Source of the DNA: Nematostella vectensis
Taxonomy: Eukaryota > Cnidaria > Anthozoa > Actiniaria > Edwardsiidae
Reading direction: 5' to 3'
NCBI RefSeq assembly: GCF_932526225.1
Contig: NC_064037.1
Coordinates: 17,646,471-17,710,470 of the forward strand
DNA: 64,000 bases
Translations under genes and position numbers: made by a program
The notes under the pieces: generated by a model
Seen by the model: the letters and a program-made list of their open reading frames with translations, nothing else
What the model was told of the DNA's origin: nothing
The model's database searches: none
In this document: piece by piece, positions 46,501 through 57,327 of the stretch
Numbering within the stretch: position 1 is the stretch's first letter
How the letters are laid out: each line of letters starts with the position of its first letter

Positions 46501-49500
46501 GCATTATCCAGGCATTCTAGCACTATCCAGGCATTCTAGCACTATCCAGGCATATTATCATTATCCAGGCATTCTAGCACTATCAAGGCATTCTAGCACT
46601 ATCAAGGCATTCTAGCATTATCAAGGCATTCTAGCATTATCCAGGCATTCTAGCATTATCCAGGCATTCTAGCATTACCCAGGCATTCTAGCATTATCCA
46701 GGCATTCTAGCACTATCAAGGCATTCTAGCATTACCCAGGCATTCTAGCATTATCCAGGCATTCTAGCACTATCAAGGCATTCTAGCATTACCCAGGCAT
46801 TCTAGCATTATCCAGGCATTCTAGCACTATCCAGGCATTCTAGCACTATCCAGGCATTCTAGCATTATCCAGGCATTCTAGCATTATCCAGGCATTCTAG
46901 CACTATCAAGGCATTCTAGCATTACCCAGGCATTCTAGCATTATCCAGGCATTCTAGCACTATCCAGGCATTCTAGCATTATCCAGGCATTCTAGCATTA
47001 TCCAGGCATTCTAGCATTATCCAGGCATTCTAGCAATATCAAGGCATTCTAGCAATATCAAGGCATTCTAGCACTATCCAGGCATTCCAGCACTATCCAG
47101 GCATTCTAGCACTATCCAGGCATTCTAGCATTATCCAGGCATTCTAGCACTATCAAGGCATTCTAGCATTATCCAGGCATTCTAGCACTATCAAGGCATT
47201 CTAGCACTATCCAGGCATTCTAGCACTATCCAGGCATTCTAGCACTATCCAGGCATTCTAGCAATATCAAGGCATTCTAGCAATATCAAGGCATTCTAGC
47301 ATTATCCAGGCATTCTAGCACTATCCAGGCATTCTAGCATTATCCAGGCATTCTAGCATTATCCAGGCATTCTAGCAATATCAAGGCATTCTAGCAATAT
47401 CAAGGCATTCTAGCACTATCCAGGCATTCTAGCACTATCTAGGCATTCTAGCACTATCCAGGCATTCTAGCATTATCCAGGCATTCTAGCATTATCCAGG
47501 CATTCTAGCACTATCTAGGCATACTAGCATTATCCAGGCATTCTAGCACTATCTAGGCATACTAGCACTATCAAGGCATTCTAGCATTATCCAGGCATTC
47601 TAGCAATATCAAGGCATTCTAGCAATATCAAGGCATTCTAGCACTATCAAGGCATTCTAGCACTATCCAGGCATTCTAGCACTATCCAGGCATTCTAGCA
47701 CTATCCAGGCATATTATCATTATCCAGGCATTCTAGCACTATCCAGGCATTCTAGCACTATCCAGGCATTCTAGCATTATCCAGGCATTCTAGCAATATC
47801 AAGGCATTCTAGCAATATCAAGGCATTCTAGCACTATCAAGGCATTCTAGCACTATCAAGGCATTCTAGCACTATCCAGGCATTCTAGCACTATCCAGGC
47901 ATTCTAGCACTATCCAGGCATATTATCATTATCCAGGCATTCTAGCACTATCCAGGCATTCTAGCATTATCAAGGCATTCTAGCACTATCCAGGCATTCT
48001 AGCACTATCCAGGCATTCTAGCATTATCCAGGCATTCTAGCACTATCCAGGCATTCTAGCATTATCAAGGCATTCTAGCACTATCCAGGCATTCTAGCAC
48101 TATCCAGGCATTCTAGCACTATCCAGGCATTCTAGCACTATCCAGGCATTCTAGCATTATCCAGGCATTCTAGCACTATCCAGGCATTCTAGCACTATCC
48201 AGGCATTCTAGCACTATCCAGGCATATTATCATTATCCAGGCATTCTAGCACTATCCAGGCATTCTAGCATTATCAAGGCATTCTAGCACTATCCAGGCA
48301 TTCTAGCATTATCCAGGCATTCTAGCACTATCCAGGCATTCTAGCACTATCCAGGCATTCTAGCACTATCCAGGCATTCTAGCACTATCCAGGCATTCTA
48401 GCACTATCCAGGCATATTATCATTATCCAGGCATTCTAGCACTATCCAGGCATTCTAGCATTATCAAGGCATTCTAGCACTATCCAGGCATTCTAGCACT
48501 ATCCAGGCATTCTAGCATTATCCAGGCATTCTAGCACTATCCAGGCATTCTAGCATTATCAAGGCATTCTAGCACTATCCAGGCATTCTAGCACTATCCA
48601 GGCATTCTAGCACTATCCAGGCATATTATCATTATCCAGGCATTCTAGCACTATCCAGGCATTCTAGCACTATCCAGGCATTCTAGCACTATCCAGGCAT
48701 TCTAGCACTATCCAGGCATTCTAGCATTATCCAGGCATTCTAGCACTATCCAGGCATTCTAGCATTATCAAGGCATTCTAGCACTATCCAGGCATTCTAG
48801 CATTATCCAGGCATTCTAGCAATATCAAGGCATTCTAGCAATATCAAGGCATTCTAGCATTATCCAGGCATTCTAGCACTATCCAGGCATTCTAGCATTA
48901 TCCAGGCATTCTAGCATTATCCAGGCATTCTAGCAATATCAAGGCATTCTAGCACTATCCAGGCATTCTAGCATTATCCAGGCATTCTAGCACTATCCAG
49001 GCATTCTAGCATTATCCAGGCATTCTAGCATTATCCAGGCATTCTAGCACTATCCAGGCATTCTAGCACTATCCAGGCATTCTAGCACTATCCAGGCATT
49101 CTAGCATTATCCAGGCATTCTAGCATTATCCAGGCATTCTAGCATTATCCAGGCATTCTAGCATTATCCAGGCATTCTAGCACTATCCAGGTATTCTAGC
49201 ACTATACAGGCATTCTATCATTATCCAGGCATACTAGCACTATCCAGGCATTCTAGCACTATCCAGGCATTCTAGCATTATCCAGGCATTCTAGCATTAT
49301 CCAGGCATTCTAGCATTATCCAGGCATTCTAGCATTATCCAGGCATTCTAGCACTATCCAGGCATTCTAGCACTATCCAGGCATTCTAGCACTATCCAGG
49401 CATACTAGCACTATCCAGGCATGCTAGCACTATCCAGGCATTCTAGCATTATCCAGGCATTCTAGCATTATCAAGGCATTCTAGCACTATCCAGGCATTC

Positions 49501-51371
49501 TAGCATTATCCAGGCATTCTAGCATTATCCAGGCATTCTAGCACTATCCAGGTATTCTAGCACTATACAGGCATTCTAGCATTATCCAGGCATTCTAGCA
49601 TTATCCAGGCATTCTAGCATTATCCAGGCATTCTAGCACTATCCAGGCATTCTAGCACTATCCAGGCATTCTAGCACTATCCAGGCATTCTAGCACTATC
49701 CAGGCATTCTAGCATTATCCAGGCATTCTAGCATTATCCAGGCATACTAGCATTATCCAGGCATTCTAGCATTATCCAGGCATTCTAGCATTATCCAGGC
49801 ATTCTAGCACTATCCAGGCATACTAGCACTATCCAGGCATTCTAGCACTATCCAGGCATTCTAGCACTATCCAGGCATTCTAGCACTATCCAGGCATTCC
49901 AGCACTATCCAGGCATTCTAGCACTATCCAGGCATTCTAGCACTATCCAGGCATTCTAGCACTATCCAGGCATTCTAGCATTATCAAGGCATACTAGCAC
50001 TATCCAGGCATTCTAGCACTATCCAGGCATTCTAGCACTATCCAGGCATTCTAGCACTATCCAGGCATTCCAGCACTATCCAGGCATTCTAGCATTATCC
50101 AGGCATTCTAGCACTATCCAGGCATTCTAGCACTATCCAGGCATTCTAGCAATATCAAGGCATTCTAGCATTATCCAAGCATTCTAGCATTATCCAGGCA
50201 TACTAGCATTATCCAGGCATTCTAGCATTATCCAGGCATTCTAGCACTATCCAGGCATTCTAGCACTATCCAGGCATTCTAGCACTATCCAGGCATTCTA
50301 GCATTATCCAGGCATTCTAGCATTATCCAGGCATTCTAGCATTATCCAGGCATTCCAGCACTATCCAGGCATTCCAGCACTATCCAGGCATTCTAGCACT
50401 ATCCAGGCATTCTAGCACTATCCAGGCATTCTAGCACTATCAAGGCATTCTAGCAATATCCAGGCATTCTAGCAATATCAAGGCATTCTAGCATTATCCA
50501 GGCATTCTAGCATTATCCAGGCATACTAGCATTATCCAGGCATTCCAGCATTATCCAGGCATTCTAGCACTATCCAGGCATTCTAGCACTATCCAGGCAT
50601 TCTAGCACTATCCAGGCATTCTAGCATTATCCAGGCATTCTAGCATTATCCAGGCATTCTAGCATTATCCAGGCATTCTAGCACTATCCAGGCATTCTAG
50701 CACTATCCAGGCATTCTAGCACTATCTAGGCATACTAGCACTATCCAGGCATTCTAGCACTATCCAGGCATTCTAGCACTATCCAGGCATATTATCATTA
50801 TCCAGGCATTCTAGCACTATCCAGGCATTCTAGCACTATCCAGGCATATTATCATTATCCAGGCATTCTAGCACTATCCAGGCATTCTAGCACTATCCAG
50901 GCATTCTAGCACTATCCAGGCATTCTAGCACTATCAAGGCATTCTAGCAATATCCAGGCATTCTAGCATTATCCAGGCATTCTAGCACTATCCAGGCATT
51001 CTAGCACTATCCAGGCATTCTAGCATTATCCAGGCATTCTAGCACTATCCAGGCATTCTAGCATTATCCAGGCATTCTAGCATTATCCAGGCATGCATCT
51101 GGGTATGACAAATACTTCTTCTGTACATCCTGACATAATAAAATCTTTTGTTTCAGGATTTTCCCGAAGCAAGCTTGCGGCTCAGCTTTCAGTTTTCTCT
51201 GCTGTTTTATCCTGCCTAGGATCTGTCTATCTGGGATGCATTCTCTATTTTGTTTTGCAAGATGTATGCATTATTTGTATTTCAACGTATGTTGTCAATG
51301 CTTGCCTCCTTGTTGTCAACTCGTTGTCCCTTGTTAATTTACAAGAGAGGACAAAGAGAAAGCAAAAATAA
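40548..51371 (+). CDS. VKORC1: Vitamin K epoxide reductase (VKORC1-like), three exons
   Basis: ER membrane enzyme that reduces vitamin K epoxide and quinone using a thiol relay. Exons 40548-40708, 42118-42227 and 51157-51371 give 161 residues, close to the 163 of human VKORC1. Visible residues: the loop cysteine pair Cys39 and Cys47 ([10 protein letters not shown]), NSIFG at 76-80 (Asn-Ser of the substrate pocket), and the active-site pair Cys128-Ile-Ile-Cys131 followed by STYVVN. Human has CIVC and TYAIN there; the TYA motif linked to warfarin binding is TYV here. Four hydrophobic segments are consistent with the four-helix fold. The C-terminus is basic (ERTKRKQK), fitting ER membrane retention. 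The start is the only ATG that puts the first membrane helix at the N-terminus. AATAAA occurs three bases after the stop. The second intron is 8.9 kb, almost all satellite. Confidence 0.95.
41000..42078. repeat. 31-bp minisatellite, about 34 copies, in VKOR intron 1
   Basis: The unit is GTATTACTGGGCTTGTATCA, GTGTGACACAG, with GTGACGTAG and other variants. It ends about 40 bases before exon 2. Confidence 0.95.
42351..43560 (+). mobile_element. Remnant of the TTAA-flanked piggyBac-like element, copy 3, expanded by a satellite
   Basis: It starts with TTAACCAATTGACCCCTAAA, CCGGTCATACCAGC, matching the ends of the copies at 21126-22071 and 58060-59068. After a 22-bp array, the element resumes at about 43441: ATCAATCTAAGGAGATAAAT, GACTTGAAGATATGCACCC, AACCAAGGTGATAGCA. 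Both flanks match the same element in the same order. The rest of the element and its second end are missing, replaced by the 19-bp satellite. Confidence 0.72.
42376..43447. repeat. 22-bp satellite, about 48 copies, in VKOR intron 2
   Basis: The unit is GCCATATCAGCTATGTGAAC plus AG, with CATACCAGC and CAATGCCAGC variants recurring in ordered blocks. Its first copies read out of the subterminal part of the piggyBac-like element. Confidence 0.96.
43553..51095. repeat. 19-bp satellite, about 397 copies, in VKOR intron 2
   Basis: The monomer is CTATCCAGGCATTCTAGCA, with T/A/C differences (CATTATC, CAATATCAAGG, CATTACC, CATATTATCA). Higher-order structure is present: the CATTCCAGCACTATCC marker at 45361 recurs at 47071, and CATATTATCA at 44841 recurs at 46551, both offsets being exactly 1710 bp (90 monomers). 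Further along, CTAGGCATAC at 45881 recurs at 47515, an offset of 1634 bp. That implies four monomers deleted in one copy. Confidence 0.96.
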
Positions 51372-51736
51372 CAAATAAAATACTATTATAAATAATAATT
51401 TATTTAAAATATATATTTATGTACATTCATCAGTGTTTCTGTCTATGATGCAGGCTGGAACATCTGGAACATTCATTTCCGACAGGGTTGTTTTTTCTTA
51501 AAAATCACCCCCCCCCCCCAAGTCTAAGGATGCATGTGGAGGAGTATACATTTAAATATATTTGTTTTTGTTAAGAATATTTTTCTGTTTAAAAAGGGAT
51601 AATGTCAAACGTATAAAACACTGTTTGTATATTGTTTTGTGGATTTGCAGGCTCCACCACTGTTTGGTAGTTTATTTCCATTTGTTCTTGTTAACAAATA
51701 ATAAACGGGCTGTATCGGTAAATCTAACTATTATAT

Positions 51737-51741
51737 TATAT

Positions 51742-51780
<39 letters not shown>

Positions 51781-51781
51781 G
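51737..51781. repeat. (TTTA)n microsatellite
   Basis: About 11 repeats of TTTA in the region 3' of VKOR. Confidence 0.9.
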
Positions 51782-51928
51782 GCCCCTACCACTATTACAC
51801 ATATTGAAATATGCTGAAAGCTGGAAGTATCTATATTATGTTTTATAAAGAGTAGTTAATATTTTATCTGTATTTGTGCTACAAACTACAGTAGTACTAC
51901 AACGATATTTTCAATGGATTGTTCTTTA

Positions 51929-52024
51929 TATCGTAAAATCGGGGACCTCTTTGCAAGGATACCTCGATTTTACGATACATTTTCTTTCTCCCGAGGCATA
52001 TCGTAAAATCCAGGTTCCACCTGT
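51929..52024. mobile_element. Inverted TATCGTAAAATC motifs, possible MITE end
   Basis: TATCGTAAAATC at 51929 and 51999 and its reverse complement GATTTTACGATA at 51966 lie within 100 bases. This suggests a small terminal-inverted-repeat remnant. Confidence 0.35.
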
Positions 52025-52411
52025 AGATCGTATCAGTTAAATATTTAAGCTGAAAAGTACGGCTCCTAAAAAAATCAAGAGCCCTCTTTTGAAGGACCTT
52101 TTTTTTTCTGAGCCCCCCCTATTGGTGGCTCGAGGCGTTCGGCATGGAGGGTAGTTGTGTTTTCTTTGGCTTTCCGACTTTTTCAATTTTTTTCTTCATA
52201 GTTTGCTCCCTGTTTTCAAATCTTGACTTAAACAGATCATCTTCCCTAACTACCACTTCGCCCGTACTGTTTTCTACGGGATCTCACCATATTACCGAGT
52301 ATTGGCCTTGGTTGTTATCAAGCCACGTTAGCCTTCGCCGCCATCTTCAGAAGAATCACAGAAGCTTTTTTCAGGCCAGGCCATGCGCCTGCATCGACAT
52401 CGTGTTTCCAA

Positions 52412-52720
52412 CTTGAACGCCTCTTATCATGCGGCGACGTCAATCCGAATCCTGGGCCCCAAACGTCGGTGAAATCCAAGTGTAGCAACTGCAAAAGAAC
52501 CATTGGCAAGAACCGTCGGTCAGTTCGATGTGCGAGTTGCTTGGAAGCATTTCACATCAAGTGCGGGAGTGTCACTCCAGCTTTTTATTGCCAGATCACT
52601 TCATCACAACAATCCTGGTTTTGCACGTCGTGTTCGATAAATCCGCCTTTTCAACAAAATGTAGTCACTGACACTACATTGCTGGATTTTTCTGACTGGT
52701 ACGGTTCTCCATTTTCCATC
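52412..52720 (+). pseudogene. LINE N-terminal region: 2A-like motif and PHD-type zinc finger
   Basis: The frame reads LLSCGDVNPNPGP, then a Cys4-His-Cys3 finger: CSNC, CASC, HIKC, then a Trp-Phe-Cys-x-x-Cys end (SWFCTSC). CR1/L2 elements often carry a PHD-like finger before the endonuclease (family knowledge). The frame closes at about 52723 and the endonuclease continues in another frame. Confidence 0.7.
52436..52459 (+). other. 2A-like motif in the second LINE
   Basis: Encodes D-V-N-P-N-P-G-P, preceded by LLSCG. It has Asn at the Glu position of the 2A consensus. It is in frame with the PHD-like finger that follows. Confidence 0.65.
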
Positions 52721-52728
52721 TGAAGGTA

Positions 52729-53619
52729 TTGTGTTTTGCCATCACAATGTTTGCCACATCTCCAATAAGCTTGATGAGATTCAGTTACTTCTTCGTTCTT
52801 CATCAAATCGCAAAAACGGGAGATCTAATCTCATCCTTGGCCTCAGTGAGACGTTTTTTGGACGAATCATGGACGGATACCGAGTTGGCTATAGATGGTT
52901 ACTCGCTGGTTAGAGCTGATCGCACATACAACTCTGGTGACGGGCTGCTAGTTTTCATACCCAGCCATATTTCCTTCAAAAGGCGCGTGGATCTTGAGTT
53001 TGAAGGTATTGAAGCCATTTGGCTTGAGCTATTATTCCACCGATCGAGCCCGTGCTTTGCTTGTTTTATTTACCGTCGTCCTTCTTCTACCTCTGCATAC
53101 ATAGCTCTTTTGGACGAAATAAGCCAACAGGTTATGGTGCTCGGTGATCTTAATTTTGATCTCCTCGAAAGGCCTCTTCCTGCGCCAACCAAGCAGTATT
53201 TATCCATCTTTGATTCGCTTGGTTATCAACAGCTTATAACCAAATCAACCAGACCGATTTCCAACTCCTTACTGGACCATATTTTTGTTTCAAGCTCTGA
53301 TTTTGTTATCGAGGCTGACACTATTTCTAATACTGCGAGTGATCACCTCCCTATTTTTGTCGCTTGGAAACTCAAAGCAGGTTATACTAGGCCAACTGGT
53401 CATAAGGTTTTACGTTTTCGGTCCCGTAAAAACTTCTGTATTGAATCATTTATGCATGACTTGTCACTTGTTCCTTGGAGCACACTTGATATATACGATG
53501 ATGTAAATGATGCTCTTGATCAATGGTATAAACTATTCAATGACATTCTTACTGTGCACGCGCCTATTAAAGAACATCGCATAAAGCGCCCATGTTGTTC
53601 ACTTAATAAGAAAAGCTAA
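52729..53619 (+). pseudogene. LINE endonuclease, frameshifted
   Basis: The N-terminal part of the domain (VFCHHNVCHISNKLDE) is in a different frame from the rest. Later motifs are GYSLVRADRTYNSGDGLLVF, VMVLGDLNFDLLE, SLLDHIF and SDHLPIFV. The C-terminal part stops at NKKS, where the intact LINE continues with a PQW segment, so a stretch has been deleted. Confidence 0.75.
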
Positions 53620-54830
53620 AAAGACCTATAATGATGCAATTAAGAATAACCTTGAAAATCCCAAAAATCTTTGGAAAATAATACGTAACATCTCTCCAGC
53701 AAAACATGTCAATCTCCCTAATCGCTTAACTGTTAATGACACTTTATACGAAGACACTTTTGATATAGCTAATTTTTTCAATGAACATTTTTCCAATATA
53801 TCTTCTCAAGTTTGTAATGATGCTGTCCCTGAATTTCCGGACCGGTCTGTCCTAACTAATTTTATTAATTTTAAACATCAACCTGGTTCCTACCTGTCCT
53901 ACTTTTCAATTCCTCCGATTTCAGAGGACTGTCCTAGCCCCTCTCGTTTAGACTTTGGTAAGGCTGCCGGGTTGGACGAGTTGAAAGTTTTTTTTTCTCA
54001 AATCAGCAGCTCCTGAAATTTTCCGCTCCTTGACTAAAATTTTAAACCTGAGTATTTCCTCTTGTGTTTTTCCTGATCCTTGGAAAAGTGCGAAAGTGCC
54101 ACCACTTTTTAAAGATGGGTCTTTTTTGACCGTACGAATTTTCGTCCCATCTCCGTACTTTGATCCTATCAAAAGTTCTCGAGCGCCACATCCATACTAG
54201 TTTTTATTATTTTCTTACTTCACAAGACCTTCTGACAGATTTTCAACTTGGTTCCGTTCATAAATCTCTCTGATTCCATTCTGATTCCATTTATTTGATT
54301 GACCTAACTAAAGAAGGCTTTTGCTTTGGTTGATCACAACACCCTCCTATTGAAGCTTGGTTTGTATGGGTGCGATGAACTAACACTCAAATGGTTTAAG
54401 TCTTACCTTTCTGGACGCACTCAGAAAACGAGTTTTATCGAATGCACTACCCATTAATGTGGGAGTTCCTCAAGGCAGTATTCTCGGTCCTTTGTTTTTC
54501 CTTCTATTCATCAATGACTTGCCCCTTTTTCTCTCCTCTGACCTTGTTACCGATACTACAATGTTTGCAGACGATACCACATTTTTGATTTCCGGCGCCA
54601 GTGTGCCTGATATTGAACTTAAACTAAATAAACTGGCAACTGATGTACATAAATGGGCTACACTCAATCGCATGGTACTCAACACCAAGAAAACTAAATC
54701 AATGTTAATTGGTTCCCACCAAAAAGTATCAAATCTGGCTGAATCTTCTCTTTCAGTAACCTTAAACAGTTGTCCAATTGAGCAAGTAAACATTGCGCGG
54801 GTTCTTTGAGTGGTGTTTGATAACCACTTC
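53620..54830 (+). pseudogene. LINE reverse transcriptase fragments
   Basis: The recognisable order is an FDIANFFNEHFSNI linker, a damaged VDHNTLLLKLGLYGCDE segment, GVPQGSILGPLFFLLFIN and MFADDTTFLISGA (the ADD catalytic box), then NTKKTKSMLIGS. Several frameshifts and stops separate them. Only 54459-54809 is open for any length. Confidence 0.75.
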
Positions 54831-54946
54831 ACCTGATTAACAGCCGCATATCCCTACTACGCCGTATTGCTCCCTTTCTGACGCCAGCTAGTGCAATACA
54901 TTACTACAATGCCTGTATTCATAGTCAGTTCCTCTACTGTGCTAGC

Positions 54947-55361
54947 TAGGGGGCGTACGCAGGATTTTAACAAGTTGCAGTCAAAGCGTTCAGAAGCTGG
55001 ATGAGGGCGTGGCCCCTCATCCCCGTTAACATCTCATAGCTCCCGCTTTTGGGTTGGAAATTGGCGACAATGCGTCAGAATATTGAGAATATTACACGAT
55101 CCTCTGTCATCCTCGATCTCAGAAAGGACTTCGGTCGTCGCATGGCACTGAACGACATAACAATATATTTGAAAATCATCTGTGGACTGCCATGATTAAG
55201 AAAATCATAGTTTTTCTCCTCATCATATATATATAACTACGTACATAAAAATCAATCAGTAAACATTTGATTTTTTCCCCTCGTAACGCAAGTAAGATCG
55301 CCATTTTTTTGTTTTTTTGTTTGCAGTCCAGTGACTGCAGGCCTATAGGCTGCGTACGCCC
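54947..55361. mobile_element. hAT-like non-autonomous element inserted in the LINE
   Basis: A 415-bp insertion flanked by an exact 8-bp target duplication, GTGCTAGC, at 54939-54946 and 55362-55369. The ends share the inverted motif GGGCGTACGCAG. Removing the insertion and one target copy restores the LINE reading FLYCASVWGNC, which matches the ILDYGAIVWGS segment of the intact LINE. An 8-bp duplication fits the hAT superfamily (family knowledge). Confidence 0.85.
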
Positions 55362-55369
55362 GTGCTAGC

Positions 55370-55900
55370 GTTTGGGGCAACTGCTCACAAACCCTCCAGC
55401 TTTTACTTCTACGCTCTCAGAAGCGCGCTGCGCGCACTATTTTGTCTGCAGATTTTTCCGTCCCGTCTGTTTCGCTCTTTTCTCGTCTAAACTGGCTCTA
55501 CATTTGTGATTTGATAAAGCAAAGGAAATTATGGACTCTTTTTCAATTCTTATTAATCCAGATTGCCCTCTTTGTTTGCGTTCAAAGTTTTCTTTTGTTT
55601 CGCATGAACGGTGAACAAGGTCATCGACTCCAAACAATCTCGTGCTCCCCCAGCCCAGGACTGATGCTGGCAAACGCACCTTTTCCTTTTCTGCAATTTC
55701 TCTTTTTAACCTCCTACTCCCCAGCCTTAAACAACTTGCTTTCTCCCGTTTTTTCAATCAACTACCAAATGTTACAAGTCTTGCTAAAAAAAAGTCCGTG
55801 ATATTTTCCACTCTCACCTTAACTCGGTATCTCACTTAGAACAACTTTTTTGCCATGCATGCCGTTTTTATATTGACTGCCGCTGCTACTTTTCCTAAAA
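55370..55900 (+). pseudogene. LINE C-terminal remnant
   Basis: It continues the RT thumb region with SVWGNC, QKRAARTILSAD and FSRLNWLYICDLIKQRKLW. Later bases contain frameshifted coding traces and the LINE 3' UTR. Confidence 0.65.
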
Positions 55901-56189
55901 CCGGATATCCATTCTCATGTTAATTGTTATTGCATGTTAATTTTAAATTAAAATGTTTGTCTGTTTGCACTTGTTTCTATGTTGACGTCTGCCTGTTTGG
56001 TCGTTAGTTTTTAGTTGCTTTATCAAGATGTAGTATTAGTGTCTTGTATAGTTTAATTTCCAAGTTTCCCCTTTGTATTTCCGTAAATGTCTAACATAGT
56101 TTTTTTTATTATTATCATAGGTACTTAGATATAGGGAGGGCCATATATTATAAAACTGTAAAAGGTTAATATGAAACCCTCGTTAAATA

Positions 56190-56341
56190 AAGTTTATTGT
56201 ATTGTATTGTATTGTATTGTATTGTATTGTATTGTATTGTATTGTATTGTATTGTATTGTATTGTATTGTATTGTATTGTATTGTATTGTATTGTATTGT
56301 ATTGTATTGTATTGTATTGTATTGTATTGTATTGTATTGTA
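56190..56341. repeat. (ATTGT)n pentanucleotide array, about 30 copies
   Basis: Begins exactly after GTTAAATAAAGTTT, the end of the LINE 3' UTR. It is therefore most likely the LINE's own tail, later expanded. The stop-free reading frames across it are artefacts. Confidence 0.95.
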
Positions 56342-56740
56342 AAGATTTTCGGAGCCCCCTTCAATATCTTCCCTCCCCCCGACCCTCGGTGTATTTAATG
56401 AAGACTCCCTTATCAAACATAATCTCTATCCCACGACCCTCAGCTGGAATGACAACTCGGTGTCATAAGGACATATCGTTAGTGAGCTCCAAATGTACCA
56501 AACGCGAATCGGCGATTCATGCTTGAATCTTTTTGCGATTCTTAGAGTAAATTGTAATAGTCTTAAGCGATAGCTCAAAGGTTTTTTTTATTCATAACAG
56601 CAACTTTTGTAATTATTTCAATAAATAAAACAAATATTAAAACTGGCGAAGGGCGGTGCCACTACACTTCTTAATACTACAATGACATTTCGATGGTCCT
56701 GTTTTCCAGGGTACAGGGTAGTTATTTCTAGATCTCTAGA
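56342..56740. other. No gene seen
   Basis: A short non-coding stretch between the LINE tail and the tRNA-like segment. AATAAA-type motifs occur near 56622 but no gene was identified. Confidence 0.5.
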
Positions 56741-56743
56741 GAG

Positions 56744-56815
56744 TGACGCGATAGCTAGGTGGTACGGGCTTCGCTTCTCAAGCAAGGGGGCTAGGGTTCG
56801 AATCCAGGTAAGATC
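56744..56815 (+). repeat. tRNA-like Pol III promoter (SINE head or tRNA pseudogene)
   Basis: A box-A-like TAGCTAGGTGG at 56752-56762 and a perfect box B GGTTCGAATCC at 56795-56805, with normal tRNA spacing. No convincing full cloverleaf or CCA-adjacent acceptor stem could be drawn, so a SINE head or pseudogene is more likely than a working tRNA. Confidence 0.5.
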
Positions 56816-56829
56816 AACTAGGAACTTTT

Positions 56830-57325
56830 TCAGGGGTAAGGACGCTAGCATTCGGGGGTGGGTGCACAGGGGTACAGGGTATAAACAGCAGGGTTATAGG
56901 GGTGCAAGTTGGTTAGCGCTTGGTCATACATTGGTATAGGGTATTTAGGTAGGTATTATAGGGGTGTAGGTCAGTTAGGGGTGGGTGCACAGGGGTACAG
57001 GGTATAAACGGCAGGGATATAGGGGTGCAAGTTGGTTAGCGCTTGGTCATACATTGGTATAGGGTATTTAGGTAGGTATTATAGGGGTGTAGGTCAGTTA
57101 GGGGTGGGTACACAGGGGTATAGGTTAGTTAGTGCTGGGTCGTAGGGGAGAAGATTAGTTAGGGGTGGGTATTCAGTGGTATAGGGTAGTTAGTGCTAGG
57201 TCGTAGGGGTGTAGCTTAGTTAGAGTTGGGTATTCAGGGGTATAGGGTAGTAAGTGCTAGGTCATAGGGGTGTAGCTTAGTTAGGGGTGGGTATTCAGTG
57301 GTATAGGCTAGTTAGTGGTCGGTCC
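56830..57325. repeat. Degenerate minisatellites rich in GGGGTATAGG/GTTAGT
   Basis: First, two copies of a unit of about 125 bp containing GGGTGCACAGGGGTACAGGG and TTGGTTAGCGCTTGGTCATA. Then several copies of a unit of about 58 bp with GGTATAGGGTAGTTAGTGCT and GGGTGTAGCTTAGTTAG. Confidence 0.85.
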
Positions 57326-57327
57326 GG

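Larger units (their letters stand above)
52100..56190 (+). mobile_element. Decayed CR1/L2-type LINE with a hAT-like insertion
   Basis: In order: a 2A-like motif, a PHD-like finger, endonuclease, RT fragments and an L2/CR1-type 3' end (GGGCCATA, AAACCCTCGTTAAATAAAG). Multiple frameshifts and at least one internal deletion (about 53590) make it a dead copy. It is a different, older family member than the LINE at 27383-30730. The 5' limit is approximate. Confidence 0.8.

Noticed and set aside
42376-51095. CRISPR-like regular repeats
   Set aside because: There are no unique spacers. Units are directly adjacent, the host is eukaryotic and the arrays lie within introns.
43553-51095. Centromeric satellite
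   Set aside because: The array is inside a VKOR intron with intact exons on both sides, so a centromere is unlikely despite the higher-order structure.
56171-56526. Open frames of repeated IVLYC or NTIQY
   Set aside because: They are the (ATTGT)n array translated, not genes.
56744-56815. Functional tRNA gene
   Set aside because: Box A and box B are present but a complete cloverleaf with paired acceptor stem could not be drawn.
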